The notes under the pieces are model-generated. The model was given only the letters and a program-made list of their open reading frames with translations, searched no databases and was not told where the DNA came from. Positions 1 to 7,338 of a DNA stretch of 64,000 bases are shown in pieces. Made by a program: the position numbers and the translations under genes. Position 1 is the stretch's first letter; every line of letters begins with the position of its first letter. Source of the stretch: Streptomyces lydicus (GTDB lineage: Bacteria > Actinomycetota > Actinomycetes > Streptomycetales > Streptomycetaceae); assembly GCF_001729485.1 (NCBI RefSeq), contig NZ_CP017157.1, positions 7,006,001-7,070,000 on the forward strand. Direction: 5' to 3'.

Positions 1-349
1 GGTCCAGCCAGTCGACCTGGGACTCCTCGCCGGGCAGCAGCCAGCGCAGCTCGTCGTGATCCTCCAGGGGCCGCGGCACCCCGGACACCAGCCGGGCCGT
101 CCACACCTGAAGGACGTAGCCGGGCCGCAGCACCCACTCGCCCGGGATGCGCTCCCCGGCGGCCGCCTCGACTCCCAGCTCCTCGCGCAGTTCGCGCTCC
201 AGCGCCCGTTCGGGCGTCTCGCCGTCCTCCACCTTGCCGCCGGGCAGCTCCCAGCGGCCGGCCAGCGCGGGCGGCGCGCTGCGCCGTGCGGCCAGCAGCC
301 GCCCGCCTTCGCACACCGCTCCGCCCACCACTACGCGCACCGTCGTCAT
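1..349 (-). CDS. Nudix hydrolase (MutT-like), 3' end cut by window edge
   Basis: About 116 codons are visible, read leftward from an ATG at 347-349 to the window edge, so the C-terminus is missing. Residues 36-58 form a complete Nudix box (GGKVEDGETPERALERELRE, then ELGV, matching GX5EX7REUXEEXGU). The family hydrolyses nucleoside diphosphates linked to another group. Short MutT-like members often clean up oxidised or non-canonical (d)NTPs, but the substrate cannot be read from sequence. There is no Shine-Dalgarno. A TAGGCT box ends 7 nt before the ATG, so the mRNA is probably leaderless. Confidence 0.85.
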   Translation of the reverse strand, partial: MTTVRVVVGGAVCEGGRLLAARRSAPPALAGRWELPGGKVEDGETPERALERELREELGVEAAAGERIPGEWVLRPGYVLQVWTARLVSGVPRPLEDHDELRWLLPGEESQVDWLD

Positions 350-400
350 GCGCGGCAGCCTACGTCCCCCGCCCCCGTCCCGCTTCCCGCCCGCCGCCTC

Positions 401-580
401 TCAGGTCGTCGCGCGGTCGACCTTCTCGACCACGTAGAGCTGCCGCCGGCCGCGGGTGTCGAGGCGTTCGGCCACCCGCTCCGCCTCCGCCCGGGTGGCA
501 TAGCGACCGACGCGATACCGGTTGCCGCCTTCGTCCTGGCGGATGACGAGCCAGGGGAGCACGGCCCCACCCTCGGTCAT
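401..580 (-). CDS. small SPOR-like domain protein
   Basis: This 59-residue protein starts at the ATG at 578-580, behind a good ribosome-binding site (GGAGGGG, about 5 nt away). It is rich in Tyr, Arg and Val (WLVIRQDEGGNRYRVGRYAT, then AEAERVAERLD). That pattern of a strand, a helix with regular Ala/Glu, and another strand resembles a single SPOR-type fold. Small stand-alone SPOR-like proteins are common in Streptomyces, but their role is unknown. It lacks a signal peptide and membrane segment, so binding to denuded peptidoglycan, typical for secreted SPOR domains, is not implied. The domain assignment is by eye. Confidence 0.6.
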   Translation of the reverse strand: MTEGGAVLPWLVIRQDEGGNRYRVGRYATRAEAERVAERLDTRGRRQLYVVEKVDRATT

Positions 581-714
581 TGCGCCCCTCCGTCCGCCGC
601 ACAGCGCGCCGTTGCGCGCCCCTGGTCTGCTGATGCCGAAATCGCAATCCGCATATGCCCGAGCGTACGCCCGACCTTTACGCACCGGATATGGATTTAC
701 ACAAAGAGATACCG

Positions 715-769
715 AACCGGCCACCCGCGGGCCTCCGGTGAACCGGAAATGACCTGCGAGTGGCCGGTT
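715..769. repeat. inverted repeat downstream of the permease; one arm recurs upstream of it
   Basis: AACCGGCCAC (715-724) and its exact complement GTGGCCGGTT (760-769) form a 10-bp inverted repeat just past the permease stop. The sequence AACCGGCCACCCG (715-727) recurs in the same orientation at 2805-2817, beyond the other end of the permease gene. It could act as a terminator, but the loop is long (35 nt) and no T-run follows. Confidence 0.4.
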
Positions 770-842
770 TTACCCAATGCCTCGGGCGGTTTGTGCAGTT
801 GTGCTAGGGCGCATCCACCCCGGAGCGGAGTCGCCGCCGGGC

Positions 843-2540
843 TCAGGTCCCGGCGTGCGCCTTGGCGCCGTCGGCCTCCGCCGCGGCCGCCTCGGCGTCG
901 CTCTCCGCGCTCAGCTCGTGCTCGGCCTGCACCAGCGACGGGTTGCGCCACGCGCTGCGCACGCCCCAGAAGTAGAAGGCCAGGCCGATCACGGCGACCA
1001 GGACGATGTCCCAGCCCTCCGGCAGGTAGCCCTTACCGCCGAACTCCTTGCCGCCCATGTACGAGACGGCGGCCATGACCAGCAGGTACGCCACCATCCA
1101 GGCGCCGGCCTTGAGGTGCGGGCGCAGCGCGGCCCACGGCTTGCGGCCCTGGGTCAGCGGCTTGCCGATCTCGTACCAGGCCCAGACCGGCAGCCCGACG
1201 GCCATGATCAGGATGACCTTGCCGGTCAGCGGCCAGCGGCCCCAGTACAGGACCAGCGAACCGAAGATCATCGCGACCGGCGCGACGACCGGCATCGCGC
1301 GCAGCTTGACCGGGCGCTTGAGGTCCGGCGAGATGCGGCGCAGCGACATCACGGCGACCGGGCCGGTGATGTACGAGATGACCGTGGCGACCGAGACGAT
1401 CTCGGCGAGCGAGCCCCAGCCGCGGAAGACCGCGAGGAAGAGGAACGCGATCACGAGGTTGAGCAGCAGCGCCGGGCGCGGCACACCGGTCTTCTTGTCC
1501 ACCTTGCCGAAGACGCCGGGCAGATGACCGTTCTCCTGCACACCGTGGATCATGCGGGAGGTGGTGGCGGCGTAGATCATGCCGGTGCCGGACGGCGAGA
1601 TGAAGGCGTCCGCGTACAGCAGCAGCGCCAGCCAGTTCAGGCCCCAGGCCACCGCGAGGTCGGCGAGCGGCGAGTTGAAGCCGAGACCGGCCCAGCCGGC
1701 GCCGGCGCCCAGCTTGTCGCCGGGGACCGCCATCAGGAACGCGACCTGCAGCGCGACGTAGATGACCAGCGCGATGAGGATCGACCAGACGACCGCCTTG
1801 GGCAGCGACCGGCCGGGGTTACGGGCCTCACCCGCGAGGTTCAGCGGCGACTGGAAGCCGTTGTAGGCCCAGACGATGCCGGAGACCGCGACGGCGGTGA
1901 AGACCGAGCTCCAGCCGTTGGGGGTGAAGCCGCCGTGGTGGGTGATGTTGCCGGTGTCGAAGTGCGCCAGCATCAGCGCGCTGGCGGTCAGCACGGGCAC
2001 CACGACCTTGAAGACCGTGATCGCGGTGTTGGTCTTCGCGAACAGCGAGATCGCGAACCAGTTGAGGAAGAAGTAGAAGATCAGCAGGATGCTGGCCAGT
2101 CCGACGCCGGTGCCGGTCAGCTCCTGGCCGTCGTACAGCGCGTGCGCCCAGCCGAAGTTCCAGGAGCTCATGTACTGCACGGAGGCGGTGGCCTCACCGG
2201 GGATCACCGAGACGATGGCGATCCAGTTCGCCCAGGCCGCGAGATAGCCGGCGAGCGAACCGTGCGAGTACTGGCCGTAACGGACCATGCCGCCGGCCTT
2301 GGGGAACATCGCACCGAGCTCGGAGTAGGTGAGCGCGATGGTGAGCGCGACCAGCGCGCCGATGATCCAGGCGACGATCGCGGCCGGACCGGCGATGGCC
2401 GCGGCCCGCTCGGCCCCGAAGAGCCAGCCCGACCCGATGATGGAACCGAGACCAGTAGCGGTCAGGGCGATGGTCCCGAGGGACCGACGGTAATTCGAAT
2501 GCGAACCCTGCTCCGCACCCTCGGTATTCGTCGTGCTCAC
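843..2540 (-). CDS. APC-superfamily amino acid permease
   Basis: A 565-residue integral membrane protein that probably imports an amino acid or amine by cation symport. Residues ~20-75 show the typical APC start (ALTATGLGSIIGSGWLFG, then a Gly/Ala-rich helix), and about 12 hydrophobic segments follow (for example WNFGWAHAL and GIVWAYNGFQSPLNLAGEA in the middle). The GTG at 2538-2540 is chosen as start because AGGAG sits 8 nt upstream. The open frame continues further upstream, but that part is hydrophilic and unlike the family. The C-terminus is Ala/Glu-rich. No operon partner is evident, and substrate specificity is unknown. Confidence 0.88.
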   Translation of the reverse strand: MSTTNTEGAEQGSHSNYRRSLGTIALTATGLGSIIGSGWLFGAERAAAIAGPAAIVAWIIGALVALTIALTYSELGAMFPKAGGMVRYGQYSHGSLAGYLAAWANWIAIVSVIPGEATASVQYMSSWNFGWAHALYDGQELTGTGVGLASILLIFYFFLNWFAISLFAKTNTAITVFKVVVPVLTASALMLAHFDTGNITHHGGFTPNGWSSVFTAVAVSGIVWAYNGFQSPLNLAGEARNPGRSLPKAVVWSILIALVIYVALQVAFLMAVPGDKLGAGAGWAGLGFNSPLADLAVAWGLNWLALLLYADAFISPSGTGMIYAATTSRMIHGVQENGHLPGVFGKVDKKTGVPRPALLLNLVIAFLFLAVFRGWGSLAEIVSVATVISYITGPVAVMSLRRISPDLKRPVKLRAMPVVAPVAMIFGSLVLYWGRWPLTGKVILIMAVGLPVWAWYEIGKPLTQGRKPWAALRPHLKAGAWMVAYLLVMAAVSYMGGKEFGGKGYLPEGWDIVLVAVIGLAFYFWGVRSAWRNPSLVQAEHELSAESDAEAAAAEADGAKAHAGT

Positions 2541-2969
2541 GTGCTGGTCTCCTGGTCTTCCCCCGTGCCGTGCACAAACTTCGCCATCGTAAGAGCGAAT
2601 CCGAAGATCGGCTGCCCGCTCTCGGCAAAAAGACCCGCCCAGTTGAGCGTCTGTGAGGTTTCCAACACCAAGATCTGCGGGGCACGTACGGACATATACC
2701 GACAAATAGGGCGTGCGTCCGGGAACCGAACCCGCCTACGGATCCCGCACACGGCCTTCATATCCGGCCCCTGCGCGGATCCGGACCCCCACAACGGGGG
2801 CTGAAACCGGCCACCCGAGGGCAGGATCGATGACGCGGGGACAAAGTCGTCCTACAGGCCCGCTGCGCGCCGCCCGGGCGAGGAACGGACCGGTCTTGCG
2901 GGCCGGGCCGCCCCTCCGGGCCCGGGCCGCTCGCCCCGGTCGCGCGCGAGCGTCACCGCTCGCTCCCGG
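2541..2969. other. 429-bp intergenic region, no gene
   Basis: No convincing coding sequence. It holds the promoter side of the permease gene and the 3' side of the GntR gene. A small hairpin (CCCCC-ACAAC-GGGGG, 2786-2800) lies beside the second copy of the 13-bp repeat AACCGGCCACCCG (2805-2817). Nothing else stands out. Confidence 0.5.
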
Positions 2970-3722
2970 TCACTTCACCGGCAGGTGGTACGCCACCCGG
3001 TAGCGGTCCGCGAGCGTGACGACATCGGCCGTCTCGACCGGCCGACCGCCCGCGCAGTACGTACGCGAGATCACCAGCACCGCGTGCCCCGGCACCCCGC
3101 CCAGCGCCATCGCCTCCTCGGCCAGCGCGGGCCGCGCCCCGACCTCCTCGACGACGTTGTCCACCACCACGTCGATGGCCGCCATCCGCTCGACCACTCC
3201 GCGCCCCGCCAGCGGCCCCTCCTCCGGCAGCATCACGGGCGTCCGCCCCGTCACGTCCAAGGGCTCCCAGGACGTCGAGAGCATCGCCGGCTCGCCCTCC
3301 GCCCGGAAGACGTAGCGGGTCCGCATCACCCTGGCCCCCGGCGGGATGCGCAGCCGGGCCGCGGTCACCGAACTCGCGGCCTCCTGCTCGCTGTTGGACT
3401 CCCAGGTGCCGCGCACCCGCTCGTCCGTCTGCTCCTGCCGGAACGGCGTACAGCCACCGACCGAGTGGAAGCCGGCTCGGGCGATGCGCCGCGGGACGGG
3501 CTGCTCCCGTACGTACGTCCCCGACCCCGAGCGGCCCTCCACCAGACCTTCCGCCATCAGGACCTTGCGCGCCTCCAGCGCGACGGTGTCCGAGACGCCG
3601 TACTCCTCGCGGATCCGAGCCTGGGAGGGAAGGCGGGTGTGCGGGGGCAGCACCCCGTCGACGATCTTCTGACGCAGGTCGCCGGCGACGCGGAGGTACG
3701 CGGGCTGCTCACCGAAAGGCAC
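2970..3722 (-). CDS. GntR-family transcriptional regulator (HutC/UTRA type)
   Basis: This 250-residue regulator has an N-terminal winged helix (residues ~8-75; YLRVAGDLRQKIVDGVLPPH, then LPSQARIREEYGVSDTVALE and GSGTYVR) and a C-terminal UTRA effector domain (~95-245; MRTRYVFRAEGEPAMLSTSW). HutC-type members usually repress nearby uptake or catabolic genes until a small ligand binds UTRA. The start is a GTG (3720-3722) preceded by GGGAGGGG. It lies between an amino-acid permease (same strand, downstream) and a divergent PIG-L gene, so either could be a target. The ligand is unknown. Confidence 0.9.
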   Translation of the reverse strand: MPFGEQPAYLRVAGDLRQKIVDGVLPPHTRLPSQARIREEYGVSDTVALEARKVLMAEGLVEGRSGSGTYVREQPVPRRIARAGFHSVGGCTPFRQEQTDERVRGTWESNSEQEAASSVTAARLRIPPGARVMRTRYVFRAEGEPAMLSTSWEPLDVTGRTPVMLPEEGPLAGRGVVERMAAIDVVVDNVVEEVGARPALAEEAMALGGVPGHAVLVISRTYCAGGRPVETADVVTLADRYRVAYHLPVK

Positions 3723-4018
3723 AGGCCCCTCCCAACAGCTTGACGGTCAGCAACAGCGTGGCAACCGCGCGTTGCCGTCCGCAAGCTTGGGCCAGTTATT
3801 CACCTGATGTGATGAAACCCAGTTCAGCCCCGCATCCAGCACGCCGGAAACGCACTCCCACCCCGCCACCCCCACCTCACCCGCACCCCACGCCCCACCT
3901 GACCAGGAGCGCCGCCCCACATCTCCCGCCCCCACATGTCACGATCAACCCGTACGGGGCGAGGCAGCCGCCGGCCGAGCTCGCCACGGACCCGGACGCC
4001 GGAAGGGAGCCAGGCATC

Positions 4019-4768
4019 ATGCCCGCCGAACCCCACCTCTCCCCCATGCCCAAGGACTGGCAGCGCGCGCTCGCCGTCGTCGCCCACCCCGACGACCTCG
4101 AATACGGCGCGGCGGCCGCGGTCGCGGAGTGGACCGCCGCGGGCCGCGAGGTCAGCTACCTCCTGGTCACCCGCGGCGAGGCCGGGATCGACGGGCTGGC
4201 ACCGAGGGAGTGCGCGCGCCTCCGCGAGGCCGAGCAGCGGGCCGGCGCCGCACTCGTCGGCGTCCACACCGTCGAATTCCTCGAAGGCCACCACGACGGC
4301 ACCATCCAGGCGGGTACGGCGCTGCGCCGCGACCTGGCCGCGGCCATCCGCCGCCACCGCCCCGAGCTGCTGATCACCCTCAACCACCACGACACCTGGG
4401 GCGGCGTGCGCTGGAACACCCCGGACCACCGGGTGGTCGGCCGCGCCGTCCTGGACGCGGCGGGTGACGCGGGCAACCGCTGGATCTTCCCCGAACTCGT
4501 CGACACCCGCGGCCTGGCCCCGTGGAACGGCGTCCGCTGGGTGGCGGTGGCCGGCTCGCCGTACCCCACCCACGCCGCCGAGGTCGGCCCCGGCATCGAC
4601 CGCGCGGTCGCCTCACTGGCCGCCCACGGCGCGTACATCAGGGGCCTGCGCGGCCCCGACCAGGACCCGCACACGTACGCGCGCACCTTCGTCGAGCAGA
4701 CGCTGCGCACCGGCGGCGAACGCTACCGCGGCCGCCCGACGACCCTCTTCCAGGTCTTCCCCCGCTAG
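4019..4768 (+). CDS. PIG-L family deacetylase
   Basis: A 249-residue member of the LmbE/PIG-L metal-dependent de-N-acetylases, the family of MshB and N-acetylglucosaminyl-PI deacetylase. The zinc motif AHPDD is at residues 22-26, and the second metal-binding histidine lies in DHRVVG (~136-141), preceded by NHHDTWGG. The ATG at 4019 follows GGAAGGGAG. The frame is open further upstream but that part is Pro/His low complexity. The substrate is probably an N-acylated sugar or similar small molecule; MshB, mycothiol conjugate amidase and antibiotic-pathway deacetylases are all possible. It is divergent from the GntR gene. Confidence 0.85.
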   Translation: MPAEPHLSPMPKDWQRALAVVAHPDDLEYGAAAAVAEWTAAGREVSYLLVTRGEAGIDGLAPRECARLREAEQRAGAALVGVHTVEFLEGHHDGTIQAGTALRRDLAAAIRRHRPELLITLNHHDTWGGVRWNTPDHRVVGRAVLDAAGDAGNRWIFPELVDTRGLAPWNGVRWVAVAGSPYPTHAAEVGPGIDRAVASLAAHGAYIRGLRGPDQDPHTYARTFVEQTLRTGGERYRGRPTTLFQVFPR

Positions 4769-4878
4769 GTCCTGTCCACGGGCCGGGCGGACTTCGCGGA
4801 CATGTCTTGGCGGGCCCCCCGGCGCTGGGGGCCCGGTCCCCGTTGCCCAGCGCCCGGTCCCCGGCGCCCCTGCTCGGG

Positions 4879-4973
4879 CTCGACTTCGCCGCCAACGCCC
4901 ACGCCTGGCCTCGACCTCCGGCGCCAACGCCCTTGCCCGGCCTCGACCTCCGTGGCCAACGCCCGTACTTTCG
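4879..4973. repeat. degenerate tandem repeat block A (~31-32 bp units)
   Basis: Three successive units begin with CTCGACYTC at 4879, 4910 and 4942. Each carries GCCAACGCCC about 10 nt in. The spacing (31 and 32 bp) is not a multiple of three, so this is unlikely to be coding. It is the first of three repeat blocks in the gene-free stretch 4769-5557. Confidence 0.6.
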
Positions 4974-5020
4974 CCGGCCATTGGCGCACTGTCCCACCCA
5001 CTTTCCGCCGCCCCTTCTGG

Positions 5021-5118
5021 CCTTTTCCCGCTGCCCAGCTTTCCTGTACTGGTTTTTCCGCCGCCCCTTTACTGGTGTTTCCCGGCGCCCGTACTGGTTT
5101 TTTTCCCGCCGCCCACCC
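5021..5118. repeat. degenerate tandem repeat block B (TACTGG/T-run units)
   Basis: About four short units, each a T-run followed by CCCGCCGCCC-like sequence. The first three close with TACTGG; the last runs into the hairpin at 5111. Unit length varies around 22-30 bp. The T-runs are conspicuous in such GC-rich DNA. No open frame matches the repeats. Confidence 0.5.
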
Positions 5119-5134
5119 CCCTTCGGGGGTGGGC
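5111..5134. terminator. strong hairpin with UUCG-type loop
   Basis: GCCCACCCCC (5111-5120) pairs perfectly with GGGGGTGGGC (5125-5134) across a CTTC loop, effectively a C(UUCG)G-type tetraloop. No T-run follows on the plus strand. A run of A lies just before it, which would be a run of T for leftward transcription only on the wrong side. It may terminate transcription from the PIG-L side or be another structured element of the repeat region. Confidence 0.5.
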
Positions 5135-5143
5135 GGGTGTAGT

Positions 5144-5410
5144 GCCTCGGATTCGGAGCGAGCAAGCGGGGCGTAACAGTGCCTCCCGGAAGGCGGGGGG
5201 GTGAAACGGTGCCTCCGCTCCGGAGGGCTGCAGGTGCAGAGGGCCTCCACCTACGAAGGCGGGCGAGCGTAGAAGTGCCTCCGCCCAGGAGGGCGGGCGA
5301 GCGCAGGAATGCCTCCACCTACGAGGGCGGACGAGTGCAGGAGAGCCTCCGCCTACGAGGCCGGGCGAATGCAGGAATGCCTCCGCTTCGGCGACCGGGC
5401 CGGTGTGGTG
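5144..5410. repeat. eight-unit hairpin tandem array (34-bp period)
   Basis: Units beginning GCCTC start at 5144, 5181, 5211, 5243, 5277, 5311, 5345 and 5379. The last five starts are exactly 34 bp apart. Most units contain a small inverted repeat such as CCTCC-GCTCC-GGAGG or CCTCC-GCCCA-GGAGG, followed by GGGCGAGYGCAGGA. Because 34 is not a multiple of three the frame changes at every unit, which argues against coding. The units are contiguous without unique spacers, so it is not CRISPR. It lies between the PIG-L gene and carbonic anhydrase. Confidence 0.8.
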
Positions 5411-5494
5411 CCGCTGTGGGCCGTCGGTGGCAAAACGGCCCGGTCCCCCTCGCGCCTGCCGCCGTGCGCCCGCCCTCCGCTGAACAATCGCCCT

Positions 5495-5525
5495 GGTCAT
5501 GACGGACTTGACGGTCATGACGGAC
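5495..5525. promoter_or_regulatory. duplicated GTCATGAC palindrome upstream of carbonic anhydrase
   Basis: GGTCATGACGGAC occurs at 5495-5507 and again at 5513-5525, an 18-bp period. Each copy contains the 8-bp palindrome GTCATGAC. Paired palindromes two helical turns apart, 33 bp before a start codon, are typical of a dimeric regulator's operator. The regulator is unknown. Confidence 0.4.
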
Positions 5526-5557
5526 GGAAGCGACGCGCGGAGCGAGGGGAACGACCG

Positions 5558-6292
5558 ATGCACGGAGCCGGACATCCGGACCGCAGAACGCTACTCGCCG
5601 GCGGACTGGCGGTCGGCACGCTCGCCCTCACGGGGTGCACCGCGACGAGCGCCGCCCCGTTGGCGAACAGCCCGTCCCCGGAAGCGCGGCCGACCACGCC
5701 CGCCGCGGCCTTCGCACGGCTGATGGCCGGCAACAGGCGCTGGGTGAGCGGCGACCTCCGGCACCCCGACCGGGACCCGAATCGGCGCGAGTTCGTCGCC
5801 CAGGGCCAGGAACCGTTCGGTGCGATCCTGTCGTGCATCGACTCCCGGGTGCCGCCGGAGCTCCTCTTCGACACCGGGCTGGGCGACCTCTACGTGATGC
5901 GTACGGGCGGCGAGGCGGTCGACCCGGTGGTCACCGGTTCCGTGGAGTACGGGCCGATGACCAGCGGTACGCCGCTCATCATGGTGCTCGGCCATCAGCG
6001 GTGCGGCGCCGTGGAGGCGGCGTACAAGTCCCTCCGCGACGGCAAGCCGCTGCCCGGCAACCTGCAGGCGATCGTCAGGGCGCTGCGGCCGGCGTACGAG
6101 CAGACGGTCCGGCAGGGCGGCTCCGACCCGGTCGACACCATGGCCCGTGTCCAGGTCAAGCTGACCGCCTCCGACCTGCGCTCCAACCGGGACCTGGCTC
6201 CCCTGGTGGCCAAGGGCGCCCTCGCCGTGGTCGGCGCCTACTACTCGCTCGACACCGGCAAGGTGGAGGTCCTGACCGGCGCACCGTCTTGA
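5558..6292 (+). CDS. beta-class carbonic anhydrase, Tat lipoprotein
   Basis: A 244-residue exported zinc enzyme interconverting CO2 and bicarbonate. Residues 9-10 are a twin arginine (DRRTLLAGGLAVG), and LTGC (24-27) is a lipobox, so it should leave by Tat and be anchored on Cys27. Zinc ligands of beta-carbonic anhydrases are all visible: Cys93 and Asp95 (CIDSR), then His146 and Cys149 (GHQRCGAV). The ATG at 5558 follows GAGGGGA. The frame is open upstream through repeat DNA, which is not part of the gene. It stands alone, with a possible operator just upstream. Confidence 0.92.
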   Translation: MHGAGHPDRRTLLAGGLAVGTLALTGCTATSAAPLANSPSPEARPTTPAAAFARLMAGNRRWVSGDLRHPDRDPNRREFVAQGQEPFGAILSCIDSRVPPELLFDTGLGDLYVMRTGGEAVDPVVTGSVEYGPMTSGTPLIMVLGHQRCGAVEAAYKSLRDGKPLPGNLQAIVRALRPAYEQTVRQGGSDPVDTMARVQVKLTASDLRSNRDLAPLVAKGALAVVGAYYSLDTGKVEVLTGAPS

Positions 6293-6362
6293 CCTGGCGC
6301 GACGGTCCTGCCAAAGGGCCGCAACAGCCTCAGCACCGACAGTTAGGAGAGACGACCGCAGC

Positions 6363-7075
6363 ATGAGGACGCTGTCCACGCCACGGTTCTTGATCTCGGT
6401 GAGGACGTGCATCCAGTGCTCGGCACCCTCATCCCCTTCGCCGGCCCACAGCTCCAGGTGTCACGTCGGCCCTGGGCAGTGACGACCAAGCCACGCGGAT
6501 GGGCCAATTCGCGACCGCGCCGTCACGGCTCTTCACGTGGTTGTGAAGACCAGTGGATAGACGGGGTCCAGAGGCGGGCTCTACCACTCGGCCATCCGTC
6601 CGTGACCTTGTCAGTGATAGTCGAGAGGCTCTACCGGGAGACTTCCTCACCGTGGACCTCGGCAAGGCGGGCCTGGACCTCACCGGTCGTCAGGCCCTTC
6701 GCCAACAGCGAGATGACCATCTCAGCCACGCCGGGCAGACGCTTCTGCAGCTTGCGAACGACCTTCGGCTCGAACGAGCCCTTACGGTCGCACGGCACGG
6801 CCATCTCGACCGGGCCCTCGTCCGTGAGCACGGGCTAGACCCGGGTGCCGTTTCAGCTGTTGCCGCCATTTACCTGCAGGGTCGTGTTCGTCATAGCCGA
6901 GGTGGTCGGCGTTCTCCGCCTGGAGCGCGGATTGCAGCAGCCGTTTGGTCAGCTACTGAAGTAGCCCGCCCCCACCAGTCAGCCGGAGGCCGTCGGCCAG
7001 GACACCGGGCCGACCAGCTCGTCGACAGCCAGCCGGCTACCGTCTTCGCCTGCCGCGGCACGATCGAGAGAGCCT
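6363..7075 (-). pseudogene. decayed IS256-family (mutator-type) transposase
   Basis: Reading leftward, pieces of an IS256-type transposase appear in order but in different frames and with stops. They run from ADGLRLTGGGGLL and LTKRLLQSALQAENADHLGY (~7.0-6.9 kb), through LTDEGPVEMAVPCDRKGSFE and MVISLLAKGLTTGEVQARLA (6831-6640), to STITDKVTDG and HVLTEIKNRGVDSVLM (~6.41-6.36 kb). Intact members continue for roughly another half after this point; here the match stops near 6363. At least two frameshifts and two stop codons are present, and no terminal inverted repeats were recognised. It is a dead remnant marking past insertion next to the TIR locus. Confidence 0.8.
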
Positions 7076-7338
7076 CATCCTCTGCTACATGGTCGGCTCC
7101 GGTCACAGCAAGGAACAGACGGGGAACGACGGGGAACAGAAGAGGCAACGGGCAACCCCGCCAAACCCCGATTCTTGAGGCGTGCCTCGTGCCAAACTCG
7201 CTCTCGCATGCGAAGCGAAACGACTCCGTAACGACGGCTGTTCGCCACCGGTCTGCGCGTCGGCCAGTGAACGCCGAACGAAAGTTCCCCGTGAGGGCGC
7301 ACGCACGGCTCTCACGGTCGCTTTTCAAGGGGAGGTTA

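Noticed and set aside
777..2804. Very long rightward open frame opposite the permease
   Set aside because: Its translation is His/Arg/Asp/Gly-rich low complexity from the antisense of a GC-rich gene; the leftward frame encodes a clear membrane permease.
2700..2830. tRNA or attachment site upstream of the permease
   Set aside because: GGGAACCGAACCCG looks slightly T-arm-like, but no complementary acceptor stem or anticodon arm is found nearby.
5144..5410. CRISPR array
   Set aside because: Units are contiguous and degenerate, with no unique spacers, and there are no cas genes in the window.
6560..6620. tRNA-like stretch (leftward GGATGGCCGAGTGGTAGAGC)
   Set aside because: It lies inside the IS256 relic, where the normal transposase DNA encodes a DG-MAEWQ-RPLDP-like segment that looks similar. 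No anticodon arm, T-arm or complete cloverleaf can be built.
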